64,000 nt of DNA from Sphingomonas sp. ID1715 (GTDB taxonomy: Bacteria; Pseudomonadota; Alphaproteobacteria; Sphingomonadales; Sphingomonadaceae), in NCBI RefSeq assembly GCF_013044515.1, contig NZ_JABEPR010000003.1:248001-312000 (forward strand), given 5' to 3'. The first letter of the stretch is position 1. Each line of letters opens with the position of its first letter. The position numbers were made by a program, and so were the translations under genes. The notes beneath the pieces are model-generated. The model did no database searches. It was given only the letters and a program-made list of their open reading frames with translations, and had not been told where the DNA came from. Below are positions 1 through 8,655 of this stretch, piece after piece.

Positions 1-306
1 GCGGGTCCAGTCGCCCGGGTGCACGCCCTTTTCCATCGCCGCATTCTCGGCGGGCATGCCGAACGCGTCCCATCCCATCGGATGGAGCACTTCCATGCCC
101 TTCATCCGCCGATAGCGGGCGAGCACGTCCCCCATCGTATAGTTGCGGACATGCCCCATATGGATGCGCCCCGATGGATAGGGGAACATCTCGAGCACGT
201 AGCTCTTGGGCTTGGGGCTGTCGTCGCGCGCATGGAAGGTGCCGCGCTCGGCCCAGACCTTCTGCCAGCGCGCGTCGGCAGTTTTCGGGTTGAAACGGTC
301 CGCCAC
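1..306 (-). CDS. leuS: Leucyl-tRNA synthetase, N-terminal part (runs off window)
   Basis: This is the first 102 codons of a class I aminoacyl-tRNA synthetase that charges tRNA-Leu in the cytoplasm. The start is a GTG reading V/M-A-D-R-F-N-P-K. The class I signature appears as HMGH at residues 49-52, inside a [15 protein letters not shown] context typical of bacterial LeuRS. The editing and C-terminal domains lie outside the window. It lies only 3 bases downstream of the DUF3576 lipoprotein gene on the same strand, so the two are probably co-transcribed. The family assignment is firm; only the remainder of the gene is unseen. Confidence 0.95.
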   Translation of the reverse strand, partial: MADRFNPKTADARWQKVWAERGTFHARDDSPKPKSYVLEMFPYPSGRIHMGHVRNYTMGDVLARYRRMKGMEVLHPMGWDAFGMPAENAAMEKGVHPGDWTR

Positions 307-309
307 GGA

Positions 310-795
310 TTACTCCAGGCCGGACGCGGCACGCCTCAGGTCACGAGCCTTGTTGAGGATGATGTCTTCCAGCTTCTGCACGGTGGCGGCAGCCACCGGA
401 GCGTCCACCCACAGGCCGTTCTGCGTGATCTGGCGCGAAGCCGCGACCCGCAGCGCGTCGGCGCGCAAATCCTGGTCGAGGATCGATACGGTCAGCTTCA
501 TCCGTTCGCCCGGCGAGCTGGGGTTCACATACCAGTCGGTGACGATCACGCCGCCATTCGAATCCGCCTGCACCAGCGGCATGAAGGAGACGGTGTCGAG
601 CGCTGCCCGCCACAGATAGGCGTTGACGCCGATCGAGGTCACCTTGGACGCGGCGAGGTCCGCCTGCTCGCTGCGATCCTTGTTGCTCTTGCCGCCGCCG
701 CCGAGCCCCTTGGACAGGTCCTCCTTCACCCATGCACAGGCGGACAGGGCCAGCACGGACGAAATCAGCAGGGCGAAACGAGGCGAGCGCAACAT
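310..795 (-). CDS. DUF3576 family lipoprotein
   Basis: A 161-residue predicted lipoprotein. It has a hydrophobic signal ending in the lipobox L-S-A-C with Cys20, then a Gly/Lys/Asp-rich linker, then a conserved domain rich in Trp/Tyr that I recognise as DUF3576. This family sits directly upstream of leuS in many alphaproteobacteria. ATG at 795 is preferred over an upstream GTG at 813 because a GAAGGA ribosome site precedes it and the signal peptide begins there. The function is not established; the location is probably the periplasmic face of a membrane. Confidence 0.8.
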   Translation of the reverse strand: MLRSPRFALLISSVLALSACAWVKEDLSKGLGGGGKSNKDRSEQADLAASKVTSIGVNAYLWRAALDTVSFMPLVQADSNGGVIVTDWYVNPSSPGERMKLTVSILDQDLRADALRVAASRQITQNGLWVDAPVAAATVQKLEDIILNKARDLRRAASGLE

Positions 796-974
796 GGGCA
801 ATCCTTCGGACACGGCCGGTTAATCGGGCGCCGTTATAGGGGCTGAAGGCGGGCTCGCAAGCAGCGCTGTGGATGTTGTGCAACAGGTGCAAAGGATTCG
901 ACTCCGGCAAGGTGGCGACTCCGGAATGGAATCGCTAACTGGGTCGTTGAAGAGTGGGGTGAAGACGAGTCGAG

Positions 975-1697
975 ATGCGTATGCGTCGCAATTGGGTGGC
1001 ATTGGCGGGCGCGGCTTTGGCCGTGATCGCTGTTGCTATGCCTGCGATCGGTGCCTCGTCCGACGTTACCCGCAAGATCCTGAAACGCCCGGTTTCGTTG
1101 AGCGCGCGCGGCGGCATCGGTTCCTTCACGCCGGCCGCGGCCGATCCGCGCGTTGCCGCGATCTACGCCCGCGCAGGCCTCGCCAATAGCGGCTTCCGTT
1201 TCACTCCTGCTTCATCGTCCAAGCCGGGGGCTCAGTCGGTCATGGTGGCCGTGCGTGCGGCAGCGTCGGTGCCGAAGCCAACCGGCACCCGCGTCACGGC
1301 GGCACCGCAGGTGATCAGCATCGCGCCGATTGCCTATAATCTTGGCATGGCCGTGGGCTGGAGGCGTTTCGCACTCTCCGGCGACATGGCGCGGGTCGAC
1401 ATGGCCGGCCTGCCCGGCAGCCGCGAGAAGGTGGATGTCGGCGTCAGCTACAACGCCCCGAAGTGGAGTGCACGGATCCAGGCGGGCCAGGACCGCCCGA
1501 CCGACGGCGTTTCGGCCAATCTGACCGGCGGGCGCAGCTACAATTTCGATGTCGGCGGCTCCTATTCGATCGCGCGCAACCTCGATCTGACTGCCGGCGT
1601 GCGCTACCGGGCCGAGCAGCGCGACCGGCTGCAGATCGTCGACGATGGCCGCCGCGACAGCCAGGCCGTCTATATCGGAACTGCGATCAAGTTCTGA
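975..1697 (+). CDS. Secreted beta-strand-rich protein, porin-like C-terminus
   Basis: A 240-residue protein with a Sec signal (Arg-rich start, then an Ala/Val-rich stretch ending near A-I-G-A). The mature part has a disordered first half. The second half has alternating strands (G-V-S-Y-N, N-F-D-V-G-G-S-Y, L-D-L-T-A-G-V-R-Y) and ends in Lys-Phe, as outer-membrane barrels do. I do not recognise a named family. A small outer-membrane protein is the likeliest reading. Its stop codon overlaps the end of the convergent thiamine-phosphate-synthase-like gene. Confidence 0.6.
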   Translation: MRMRRNWVALAGAALAVIAVAMPAIGASSDVTRKILKRPVSLSARGGIGSFTPAAADPRVAAIYARAGLANSGFRFTPASSSKPGAQSVMVAVRAAASVPKPTGTRVTAAPQVISIAPIAYNLGMAVGWRRFALSGDMARVDMAGLPGSREKVDVGVSYNAPKWSARIQAGQDRPTDGVSANLTGGRSYNFDVGGSYSIARNLDLTAGVRYRAEQRDRLQIVDDGRRDSQAVYIGTAIKF

Positions 1698-2217
1698 TCC
1701 AGGCGTCGATTGCCGCCCATCCCTGAGCGCCCAGGGGCCGCAAACGCCTCCACCGACGCTCGTTCATCCCTCCCAGTGCAATGATCGGTCTGGTGGTTCG
1801 CCGCGCAAGCAGGCCGAACCGTACCGGCCCGAGCGCTCGCGAGCCTTGGTGCGATCGCGTGGCGAAGGCCGGCGAGAGCAGCAGCAGCGCCGCATTCGCG
1901 CGCTCGGCCCGGAGGATCTCGGCGCCGTCATGCACCGGGAAGAGGCGGGGCAGGCGGCTTGGTCTCCTCGCCGCGCCATAAACGCCGTCAGCGCCGGCGC
2001 GTCGGGCCTCGGCCTCGCTGCCTGCGAAGACCGTGAACCGCCCCGTCCGCGACAGGCGTTTCGCGAGCGCGATCCGCTCCCGGAGCGGAAGGGAATAATG
2101 GCGGACCACCACCCCCACATCACGCGGCAACCGGGCGACAAGCGCTTCGGGCGCCTCGCCATGGCGCTCGTCGGTCAGCATCCAGACGCGCGGCAATGCG
2201 AGGTGGCGGCGGTTCAT
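1687..2217 (-). CDS. Thiamine phosphate synthase / TenI-like protein (short)
   Basis: A 176-residue protein resembling the ThiE/TenI TIM barrel. It shows a GADGVYG segment, a LLLSPAFATRSH segment (the phosphate-loop region of ThiE/TenI has a similar S-P-x-F-x-T-x-S-H motif) and a C-terminal IALGGMN strand. ThiE proteins are usually about 200-220 residues, so this is a shortened form, and its catalytic competence cannot be judged from sequence alone. Its start codon lies 21 bases from the divergent yggS start, leaving almost no room for two separate promoters. Confidence 0.65.
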   Translation of the reverse strand: MNRRHLALPRVWMLTDERHGEAPEALVARLPRDVGVVVRHYSLPLRERIALAKRLSRTGRFTVFAGSEAEARRAGADGVYGAARRPSRLPRLFPVHDGAEILRAERANAALLLLSPAFATRSHQGSRALGPVRFGLLARRTTRPIIALGGMNERRWRRLRPLGAQGWAAIDAWIRT

Positions 2218-2238
2218 CGCGCTTCCTATAGCAGCGCC

Positions 2239-2898
2239 ATGCCTGAAGCCGAACGTCTCGCCGCCGTCCGCGACCGCATCGCACGCGCGGCCCGGACCGC
2301 GCGCCGGTCGCCCGAGGAGGTGACCCTGATCGCCGTATCGAAGACCCATGCCGCGGAGGCGATCGAGCCGCTGATCGCGGCGGGACAGCGCAGCTTCGGT
2401 GAGAATCGGGTGCAGGAAGCCGAAGAAAAATGGCCTGCCTTGCGGGACCGCCATGCGGGCATCGATCTTCATCTGGTCGGACAGCTGCAATCCAACAAGG
2501 CCGAAGCGGCGGTGCAGCTGTTCGACGCCATTCACTCCGTCGACCGGCCCTCGCTCGTCACGGCGCTGGCGAAGGCGATCGATCGGAGCGGCCGCGCGCC
2601 CCTCCTCTTCGCGCAGGTCAATATCGGCGATGAGGCGCAAAAGGGCGGCTGCCCGGTCGCCGAGCTCCCGAAGCTGCTGAGGGAGGCGCGCACCGCCGGG
2701 CTCGCGCTGGCCGGCCTGATGTGCGTGCCGCCTGTGGGCGTCGAGGCCGCGCCATACTTCGCGCTGCTCGCCAAGCTCGCCCGCGACCATGGGCTGGCGC
2801 TCACCAGCATGGGCATGTCCGGCGATTTCGAGACGGCGGTGATGCTGGGCGCCACCCATGTCCGCGTCGGCTCCGCCCTGTTCGGCGCGCGCGGGTGA
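2239..2898 (+). CDS. yggS: YggS-family pyridoxal phosphate homeostasis protein
   Basis: A 219-residue PLP-binding single-domain TIM barrel of the YggS/PROSC family, which buffers vitamin B6 and affects amino-acid metabolism. The PLP lysine is Lys35 in I-A-V-S-K-T. The family hallmarks G-E-N-R-V-Q-E and the C-terminal M-G-M-S-G-D-F-E-T-A...H-V-R-V-G-S-A-L-F-G phosphate-binding region are intact. The start is the ATG preceded by TATAGCAGCGCC. No Shine-Dalgarno is visible, so a leaderless transcript is possible. The stop overlaps the GTG of the next gene. Confidence 0.92.
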   Translation: MPEAERLAAVRDRIARAARTARRSPEEVTLIAVSKTHAAEAIEPLIAAGQRSFGENRVQEAEEKWPALRDRHAGIDLHLVGQLQSNKAEAAVQLFDAIHSVDRPSLVTALAKAIDRSGRAPLLFAQVNIGDEAQKGGCPVAELPKLLREARTAGLALAGLMCVPPVGVEAAPYFALLAKLARDHGLALTSMGMSGDFETAVMLGATHVRVGSALFGARG

Positions 2899-3557
2899 AG
2901 TTCGACGGGATCATCTTCGATTTCGACGGCGTGCTGCTCGAAAGCGAATGGGAGGGCAATCGCCACCTGGCGGGGCTGCTGACCGAACTCGGCTTCGCGC
3001 ATTCGGTCGAGGATACGCTCACCCACTATGTTGGGCTGAGCGGGCCTGCCTTTATCGGCGCGATCGAGGAACGCATCGGCGAGCCGCTACCGCCCGAGTT
3101 TCACAGCCGCCGCGCCGCCGAAGACGCGCGGGCGCTCGCCGAAGGCATGGCGGAGGTCGCCGGCGCGGTGGCGTTCGTCCGTTCGCTCCCGCCCGACTGG
3201 CCCAAGGCGGTGGCGTCTTCGAGCAGCGGCCATTGGGTCCGCGCGCACCTGGCCCATCTCGGCCTCACCAACGCGTTCGGCGACAAGGTGTTCAGCGGCA
3301 AGGAACATGTCGCGCGGGGCAAGCCAGCCCCCGATCTCTATTGGCACGCCGCGGAAGCGCTCGGCATCGATATCGCGCGCACCGCAATCCTCGAGGACTC
3401 GCCCGTGGGTGTCCGGGGCGCGGTCGCGTCCGGCGCCACCGTCATCGGCCTCGCTGCCGCCTCCCACTGCCTGCCCGGCCATGCCGACCGGCTGCGTGCG
3501 TTGGGGGTGCACCAGATCGCCCACAGCTTCGAGGAGGTGAGGGCGATGCTGTCCTGA
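2895..3557 (+). CDS. HAD-superfamily phosphatase (beta-phosphoglucomutase-like)
   Basis: A 220-residue HAD hydrolase. Motif I is D-F-D-G-V with nucleophile Asp9 and acid/base Asp11. Motif II is the Ser pair in V-A-S-S-S-S-G. A Lys lies in G-K-P-A-P-D, and motif IV is E-D-S-P-V-G-V. The helical cap between motifs I and II places it in the subclass IA group of sugar-phosphate phosphatases and mutases. The substrate is unknown. The start is GTG in a GTGA overlap with yggS, implying translational coupling. Confidence 0.85.
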   Translation: MKFDGIIFDFDGVLLESEWEGNRHLAGLLTELGFAHSVEDTLTHYVGLSGPAFIGAIEERIGEPLPPEFHSRRAAEDARALAEGMAEVAGAVAFVRSLPPDWPKAVASSSSGHWVRAHLAHLGLTNAFGDKVFSGKEHVARGKPAPDLYWHAAEALGIDIARTAILEDSPVGVRGAVASGATVIGLAAASHCLPGHADRLRALGVHQIAHSFEEVRAMLS

Positions 3558-3651
3558 CCCGCGGCCTTCGCGAACTTCATGACCTTCAAACGAAACACAT
3601 AAATTTCGTTGCGTGTTCGGTGCCGGCGGCACGGATAGGCTGACGGTTCCT

Positions 3652-3678
3652 TTCCGCACATTCCGCACATTCCGCACA
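3652..3678. repeat. Three tandem copies of TTCCGCACA
   Basis: Three exact, head-to-tail 9-mers (TTCCGCACA) immediately followed by a perfect palindrome. The location at the left edge of a lower-GC patch suggests a boundary or binding-site cluster; the function is unknown. Confidence 0.8.
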
Positions 3679-3680
3679 TA

Positions 3681-3692
3681 TTGCACGTGCAA
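3681..3692. promoter_or_regulatory. Perfect 12-bp palindrome TTGCACGTGCAA
   Basis: A perfect 12-bp dyad, flanked by CAT on one side and ATG on the other, which nearly extends the symmetry. It lies two bases after the tandem 9-mers. It could be an operator or a recombination-associated site. No gene start lies close enough to decide. Confidence 0.4.
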
Positions 3693-3872
3693 CATGTAAA
3701 TCTCTGTCGATCTGAACTGTTCAAAGAGCGGCCGCCGGCAGAAACCGGGCGGGCACCGAGCCTATCAAACCGAGCGACCAATAGGACAGCCCTTTCGCTT
3801 GTCCCTCCACGTAGTTCGGAAATGTCCGCGATGGGTGGTTTGGGGACATCTGCAGTATGTGAAGTCACCTGC

Positions 3873-4811
3873 TCAACGCTCCGGGACGATGACTTCAGCG
3901 GGGTCCAACTTGGATGAGGGGATTGCCGCTGTCATCACAATGATCGACGCTGCGGTCAGATCGAGCGGACACTCCTCGGCGATTTTCTTGGCCGCCGCCG
4001 CGATGACGAACGGCCACCGATCAGGTTCGATTCCTCGGGCATCTAGAAACGCAGATGTGGAGCGCCAGCTTTGATGGAGCGCTTTGACGAGGCCGTCGGC
4101 ATAGTACTCGAAAGTGTCAGAGCCGATCTCTGAGGTCACGGTCTTAAAGACGGGAAGCAACGGAGTAACGGGTGCGTTACTGCTGACAATGGACCAAATA
4201 GAAGGCGAACCCTCCGCGAGCGGCCCATTTAGCGCATCACCGAAGTAGTAAAGCCTGTCGCGGGTAGTAGCGATTTCGACCAATCCCGATGCACGATGCT
4301 CTGCTTCCGCCCGCATGCGAACTCCAACTTGACAGGAAAAGCCTGCTAGGCAGCCTGCCAGTGACAGCGCATTCGTCCAATCAGACTCTTCTTCAACCTT
4401 CGGAAGCAGGACTTGAGCGATGGCGTTTGCGGCGTCAGCCTCAAGATCGAACAAAGTTGGGATCGCCTCTGTTCCCGCTTCCAAAATCGCGAGCCGAGAG
4501 CCTGCTCGCTTTGCCCACAATGTGAAGCCAAAGAAGAATGCGGAACCCGTTACCGCCGCTGAAATCAACAGCCAAAAAAGGGTGTTAGCTCCAGCATAAT
4601 TGCGCACCAGAATAGTGCTCAGGAGTAGCGCGACAAACGAGAAGGCAAGGAATCCGAAGGCCCGCAGGTCACGACGCAGTTGGATCGCCTGTTCGGGATC
4701 GGCGACGATATACGCTCTGCCGTACACTCCGAATGGCATAAAGAGCGTACGCCCGTCTCGCGTGCTGCCAAATGCGCTCTCCACAAAAGAGAAGGTCGCC
4801 CGCTGGAACAT
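3873..4811 (-). CDS. Unknown membrane protein, two central TM segments
   Basis: A 312-residue protein of unrecognised family. It has about 50 soluble residues, then two adjacent hydrophobic segments (L-A-F-S-F-V-A-L-L-L-S-T and T-L-F-W-L-L-I-S-A-A-V), then a long cytoplasmic-looking domain rich in acidic residues. ATG at 4811 is preferred to an upstream in-frame start at 4895 because GAAAGG lies about 10 bases before it. Base composition is clearly lower in GC than the flanking genes (about 57% in a line I counted), suggesting horizontal acquisition. No function is proposed. Confidence 0.65.
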   Translation of the reverse strand: MFQRATFSFVESAFGSTRDGRTLFMPFGVYGRAYIVADPEQAIQLRRDLRAFGFLAFSFVALLLSTILVRNYAGANTLFWLLISAAVTGSAFFFGFTLWAKRAGSRLAILEAGTEAIPTLFDLEADAANAIAQVLLPKVEEESDWTNALSLAGCLAGFSCQVGVRMRAEAEHRASGLVEIATTRDRLYYFGDALNGPLAEGSPSIWSIVSSNAPVTPLLPVFKTVTSEIGSDTFEYYADGLVKALHQSWRSTSAFLDARGIEPDRWPFVIAAAAKKIAEECPLDLTAASIIVMTAAIPSSKLDPAEVIVPER

Positions 4812-4967
4812 ACGACAATACCTTTCGCGAGGTTCGATAACGGGAAAAAGGTTTCGATATTCTGTTTGCGATTGTGCTCGGTAGCGGCGGAGCAATCCTG
4901 CAAGACGTAACGGAATTGTTACGGTACAAGAGTAACCGAAAGCTCTCCATCGGGTGGTTAGCTGCCC

Positions 4968-5282
4968 TTAGATCACGCCGCTGTTCCGCCTCCGGATCAC
5001 GCTACCGGCGATGAACCCGATCGTTGCCAAAGTCATCGACCCCGGCAGCCCAAACACAACCAGATAGGCGATACCCTGCCAGAGGCCGATCTCTAACCCG
5101 GTGGGGCTCGGCTCTCGGTTCAGCAGCAGCCAACCGACGACAAACAAGGGCGCGAAGGCAGAGGCAATATAGATCATCGAGCCTGCCTGACGGTTGGAAA
5201 TCCGTCCTCCAACGTAGCCACTTCCAACAGTGGGCAGAAAGAAGCATGCAATCAGCAGGGCAAATCCGGCAAACTCAAACAT
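4968..5282 (-). CDS. Small unknown membrane protein
   Basis: A 104-residue protein with about three hydrophobic segments (F-A-L-L-I-A-C-F-F-L-P, I-A-S-A-F-A-P-L-F-V-V-G-W-L, L-V-V-F-G-L-P-G-S-M-T) and a basic C-terminus. No family is recognised and no clear ribosome site precedes the ATG. It shares strand and lower GC with its two neighbours, so it is probably part of the same acquired set. Confidence 0.5.
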   Translation of the reverse strand: MFEFAGFALLIACFFLPTVGSGYVGGRISNRQAGSMIYIASAFAPLFVVGWLLLNREPSPTGLEIGLWQGIAYLVVFGLPGSMTLATIGFIAGSVIRRRNSGVI

Positions 5283-5330
5283 AGCGGAAACTGACTGACA
5301 TTCTCGATGTCTGCGCCGGGTGGATCACGG

Positions 5331-5780
5331 TCATCTGAGGGCAGCCTCAGTGCGCCTTGACCTTAAGTCGGCAGGTCGCCCCATCCATGCTGAGGCGCCG
5401 CCGATCACACTTAGTGCAGAGATGAAACATGCCCCCCAGACTCCGAGGAGTAACCCGAATGCCAGCGCGAGGGGACTAGATACAATCGGCCCACCAATCA
5501 TCCAGGCAGGCAGACCGCTCAGCACGGGCCATTCCCTCGCCAGCCCGGTCATTACAAGCACAAAGATCAGCGATACTGGTAGAGCGATAACGGCGAAGGC
5601 GACAGTCAAACCCGGAACCCAACTCAGCAGACTCAAGCCGAAGTCGCCCCAGAACTTTTGGTTCGTCATGGCAATCAAAACGCCATAGCCGGCGAGTAGA
5701 GGCACCAGTGCGCCGAAGAGGATTGACGGGACTCGGAACGGCTTAAGCTCCTCGCGCTGATCATCATCAAGATAGCTCAA
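5331..5780 (-). CDS. Unknown membrane protein, TTG start
   Basis: A 149-residue protein with about four hydrophobic segments between residues 18 and 130 and a charged N-terminus (S-Y-L-D-D-D-Q-R-E-E). The start is a TTG with an AGGGGG ribosome site 8 bases upstream. No family is recognised. It is the first gene of the three-gene, minus-strand, lower-GC group. The next gene beyond it (ribA) returns to high GC. Confidence 0.55.
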   Translation of the reverse strand: MSYLDDDQREELKPFRVPSILFGALVPLLAGYGVLIAMTNQKFWGDFGLSLLSWVPGLTVAFAVIALPVSLIFVLVMTGLAREWPVLSGLPAWMIGGPIVSSPLALAFGLLLGVWGACFISALSVIGGASAWMGRPADLRSRRTEAALR

Positions 5781-5928
5781 TCGACGCCCCCTATGGTTGA
5801 TCCGCGTCCCTACTCATATCCCTTTAGCGATTGCCTAATGCAGCCGGAAAGCGCCCTTTCGCGGCAGTTGCTCACGTCCGATTTGGGTCGTTCCCGGATA
5901 TTGAACCAACCACTCGGCAGTCTGCTTC

Positions 5929-6981
5929 TCAAAGCTGGTGGCCGGTACGATCTCGCTTCGTCGCCAGGTATTTTTCGTTGTACGGGTTTGCCGCCATCTT
6001 GTGCGGGACGCGTTCGACGACCTCGATGCCGGCGCGCTCGAGTTCGGCGACTTTCGCCGGATTGTTGGTCAGGAGGCGTACCTGGCGTTGGCCGAGCAGC
6101 TCCAGCATACGGGCGGCGACGCGGAAGTCGCGGGTGTCGACGCGGAAGCCGAGACGGGTGTTCGCGTCGACGGTGTCGAAGCCCTGATCCTGCAGGGCAT
6201 AGGCGCGGAGCTTGTTGATCAGGCCGATGCCGCGCCCCTCCTGCCGGAGATAGAGGAGGATGCCCCAGCCGGCGCCGGCGATCTCCTTCAGCGCGCCGTG
6301 CAGCTGCGGCCCGCAATCGCACTTGAGCGAGCCGAGCACGTCGCCCGTCAGGCACTCGCTGTGGAGGCGTACCACCGGTGGCTGGCCGTTCGGCTGGCCG
6401 AGGATCAGCGCGACGTGCATGTCGCCGCCATCGCTGCTGCGAAAGGCGACGATCTCCGCCCCTTCGTCCGCTTCGACCGGCAGCCTGGCGCGCGTGGCGA
6501 TCCGCAGCCTTGCCGGATCGGCAAAGTCGGCGACATCGCTCAGCAGCACCGGCGCGCTTCCGCCGTCGAGCACGAAGAAGGCGGGGAGCAGCCCGGCCAT
6601 GCGCGCCAGGTCCAGCGCACAATCGGCGACCTGCTGGGCGCCGACCTCGATCGCGCGGAACGGACCCTTGAGCGGGGTCGCGAGATCGAGCGCGGGGTCG
6701 GCCAAGGCCGTCGCCGTGTCGAACTCGAGCCAAGGCGCCCGCTCGACCCGGACAGCATGGCCGGGATCGGCCGCTTCGCGCTGGTTGGCGAGCTTCAGCG
6801 TCTCGGCACGGCTGGCTGAGATCAGGACATCGGCGCGGCCTTCGGGGTCGAAGGTGGCAAGCTGCCCGGCGTCCGCGCTTTCGATGGGCAGCAGGGACAT
6901 GGCCCGATCGCCGTCGCCGAGCGCGATCGGCCAGCCGCGCCGAAGCGCGTCGATCGCGCGGGCGACGCGGCCCTCGGTCAA
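5929..6981 (-). CDS. ribA: GTP cyclohydrolase II
   Basis: A 350-residue protein that opens the guanine ring of GTP in the first step of riboflavin synthesis. The C-terminal half has the zinc-binding C-x10-C-x-C motif ([14 protein letters not shown]), the E-G-R-G-I-G-L loop and the N-N-P-x-K segment of RibA. The N-terminal half is a degenerate region resembling a reduced RibB-like domain, as annotated in other sphingomonads. The start is probably the TTG overlapping the xth stop (TTTTGACC). No FMN riboswitch is visible upstream because the gene is translationally coupled to xth. Confidence 0.9.
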   Translation of the reverse strand: MTEGRVARAIDALRRGWPIALGDGDRAMSLLPIESADAGQLATFDPEGRADVLISASRAETLKLANQREAADPGHAVRVERAPWLEFDTATALADPALDLATPLKGPFRAIEVGAQQVADCALDLARMAGLLPAFFVLDGGSAPVLLSDVADFADPARLRIATRARLPVEADEGAEIVAFRSSDGGDMHVALILGQPNGQPPVVRLHSECLTGDVLGSLKCDCGPQLHGALKEIAGAGWGILLYLRQEGRGIGLINKLRAYALQDQGFDTVDANTRLGFRVDTRDFRVAARMLELLGQRQVRLLTNNPAKVAELERAGIEVVERVPHKMAANPYNEKYLATKRDRTGHQL

Positions 6982-7778
6982 AAGGCGAACTCCGTCACCA
7001 GCGGCACATGGTCGGACGGCTTCAGCCAGCTGCGGCAGGGCTCGTGGACATGGTGCGCGACGGCGTTGCCGGTGAGTTCGGGGCTGCACCACATATGGTC
7101 GAGCCTGCGCCCGCGATCGGATGCGGCCCAATCCTTCGCGCGATAGCTCCACCAGGTGAAGCAGCGCTCCGGCGCCGGCACGAAGCGGCGGCCGAGATCG
7201 ACCCAATCATGTGACGCTTGCAGCCTGCCCAGCGTCTCCACTTCGATCGGCGTGTGGCTGACCACGTCCAGCAGCTGCTTGTGGCTCCACACATCGCATT
7301 CGAGCGGCGCGATGTTGAAGTCGCCCACCATGATCGTGGGCACGCGGACGTCTTCGGACCATGACGTCATGCGGGCGAGGAAATCGAGCTTTTGCCCGAA
7401 CTTCGGATTCTGCTCACGATCGGGAATGTCGCCGCCGGCCGGCACATAGACATTTTCCAGGCGGACGCCGTTCGGCAGCCGCACGCCGACGTGCCGCGCT
7501 TCGCCATTGGCCTGCCAGTCGTAGCGCTCTTCCTCGATCAGCGGCAATTTGCTGATGATGGCGACGCCGTGGTGCATGCGTTGGCCGTGCAGCAGCACAT
7601 GGTCATAGCCGAGCGCGTGAAATGCCGCGTGGGGGAAGCTGCCGTCCTCGACCTTGGTTTCCTGCAGGCAGAGGATGTCCGGCTGTTCCTGCTGCAGGAA
7701 CTGCTCGACGATGCCGATGCGAAAGCGGACGGAGTTGATGTTCCAGGAGGCGATCTTCACGGGCTTGGACTTAGGCAC
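6978..7778 (-). CDS. xth: Exodeoxyribonuclease III
   Basis: A 266-residue AP endonuclease/3'-5' exonuclease of the EEP superfamily. It has the motifs W-N-I-N-S-V-R, L-Q-E-T-K (metal-binding Glu), G-D-F-N-I-A-P (catalytic Asp/Asn) and the C-terminal S-D-H-V-P-L (catalytic Asp-His). Length is typical. The listed start is GTG with GGGGCGG 5 bases upstream; a second GTG at 7760, giving a protein starting V-K-I-A-S-W-N, is possible. The stop overlaps the TTG of ribA. Confidence 0.93.
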   Translation of the reverse strand: MPKSKPVKIASWNINSVRFRIGIVEQFLQQEQPDILCLQETKVEDGSFPHAAFHALGYDHVLLHGQRMHHGVAIISKLPLIEEERYDWQANGEARHVGVRLPNGVRLENVYVPAGGDIPDREQNPKFGQKLDFLARMTSWSEDVRVPTIMVGDFNIAPLECDVWSHKQLLDVVSHTPIEVETLGRLQASHDWVDLGRRFVPAPERCFTWWSYRAKDWAASDRGRRLDHMWCSPELTGNAVAHHVHEPCRSWLKPSDHVPLVTEFAF

Positions 7779-7798
7779 CCGCCCCGGACAAGGAAAGA

Positions 7799-7826
7799 CC
7801 CCCGCTCCGGGGGCTTGGAGCGGGGG
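7799..7826. terminator. Strong GC hairpin, possible terminator
   Basis: A perfect 10-bp stem (CCCCCGCTCC / GGAGCGGGGG) with an 8-base loop between lolA and xth, both transcribed leftward. It lacks a T-tract on either strand, so it may be a transcript-stabilising hairpin rather than a true intrinsic terminator. Confidence 0.45.
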
Positions 7827-7952
7827 CCGACCGAGCGTTCGTCACGCTGGAGGGAAAGGGCTCTCCGGGCGGGCAACAGGGGGAAATCCCGCCAAAAGCC
7901 CTCTCCGCAGCCCCTCCCCTAGCGCTCCGATTCTTGCACCAACATGAACGGA

Positions 7953-8564
7953 TCAGCCGCCGCGCTTCTTCGGCCGCGGGTCGTCCCACGCAAAGGCCGT
8001 GTCGGCGACGGGGACGTTCAGCCGCTGATTGGTCAGGCGTACGGTGGTGCGGTTGTTCTGCGCATCGAGCGCCACCCAGCCTTCGAGCATCAGCCCGCCG
8101 GGCGCTCCGCCGCGCTCGGTGAACGCCAGGGTGATGGAGCCGAATTGCGGCCGCCGCGGATCGCGCGCGAGGATCGTGATCACGCCGGGAGCAGCTGACG
8201 GCACCACCTTGGCGATCATCGACAGGTCGCGCTTGGGGTTGAGCAGCACATCGAGTGGCGAACCGCCGATCGGATAGCGCGACACCTGTTTCACCTGATA
8301 GTCGATGAAGGTCAGCGCCTTACCATCGCTGACGATCAGCACCGGCACACCCTGTTCATATTGGAACCGCGCCTTGCCCGGCTGCTTGATGGTGAGCCTA
8401 CCCTCCAGCCGCTTGCCGGCGCGGTCGGTCTGCACGAAGTCCGCCGTCATCGTCTGCACGCCGCGCAGATGCTCCTGCACCCGCTTGATCACCGACGGCT
8501 GAGCGACGGCAGGCGCGGCAATGGCGCAGGCAGCGGTTGCGACGATGAGCGAGCGAGCGAACAT
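7953..8564 (-). CDS. lolA: LolA-type outer-membrane lipoprotein carrier
   Basis: A 203-residue periplasmic protein with an N-terminal signal ending A-V-A-Q. The V-Q-T-M-T-A-D-F-V-Q-T-D pattern is typical of LolA, which shuttles lipoproteins from LolCDE to the outer membrane. The beta-rich half-barrel (L-E-G-R-L-T-I-K-Q-P-G-K-A-R-F) follows. It ends in a basic K-K-R-G-G tail. The position downstream of ftsK on the same strand matches many proteobacterial genomes, where lolA follows ftsK. Confidence 0.88.
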   Translation of the reverse strand: MFARSLIVATAACAIAAPAVAQPSVIKRVQEHLRGVQTMTADFVQTDRAGKRLEGRLTIKQPGKARFQYEQGVPVLIVSDGKALTFIDYQVKQVSRYPIGGSPLDVLLNPKRDLSMIAKVVPSAAPGVITILARDPRRPQFGSITLAFTERGGAPGGLMLEGWVALDAQNNRTTVRLTNQRLNVPVADTAFAWDDPRPKKRGG

Positions 8565-8655
8565 TCTCTTCTCCGGCTGAGCAGCGTCGGCGCTAGGTCA
8601 GGCGCCTTGAACGGTCACTGAACTCGTCCGGGCCGCGCTTGCTCCGTCTGCCCCC

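Larger units (their letters stand above)
3558..3872. other. Intergenic region without a supported gene
   Basis: About 315 bases between two convergent genes. It holds a 7-bp hairpin (AACGAAA / TTTCGTT, 3589-3610), the 9-bp tandem repeat and the 12-bp palindrome listed separately. Base composition becomes more AT-rich toward the right end, where the accessory patch begins. I see no credible coding frame or RNA gene. Confidence 0.6.

Noticed and set aside
1645-2238. Long 5' extension of yggS
   Set aside because: The extension overlaps the whole thiamine-synthase-like gene in antisense. Family alignment starts at the ATG at 2239.
3652-3678. CRISPR-like tandem repeat
   Set aside because: Units are 9 bp and directly adjacent, without spacers, and no cas genes are near.
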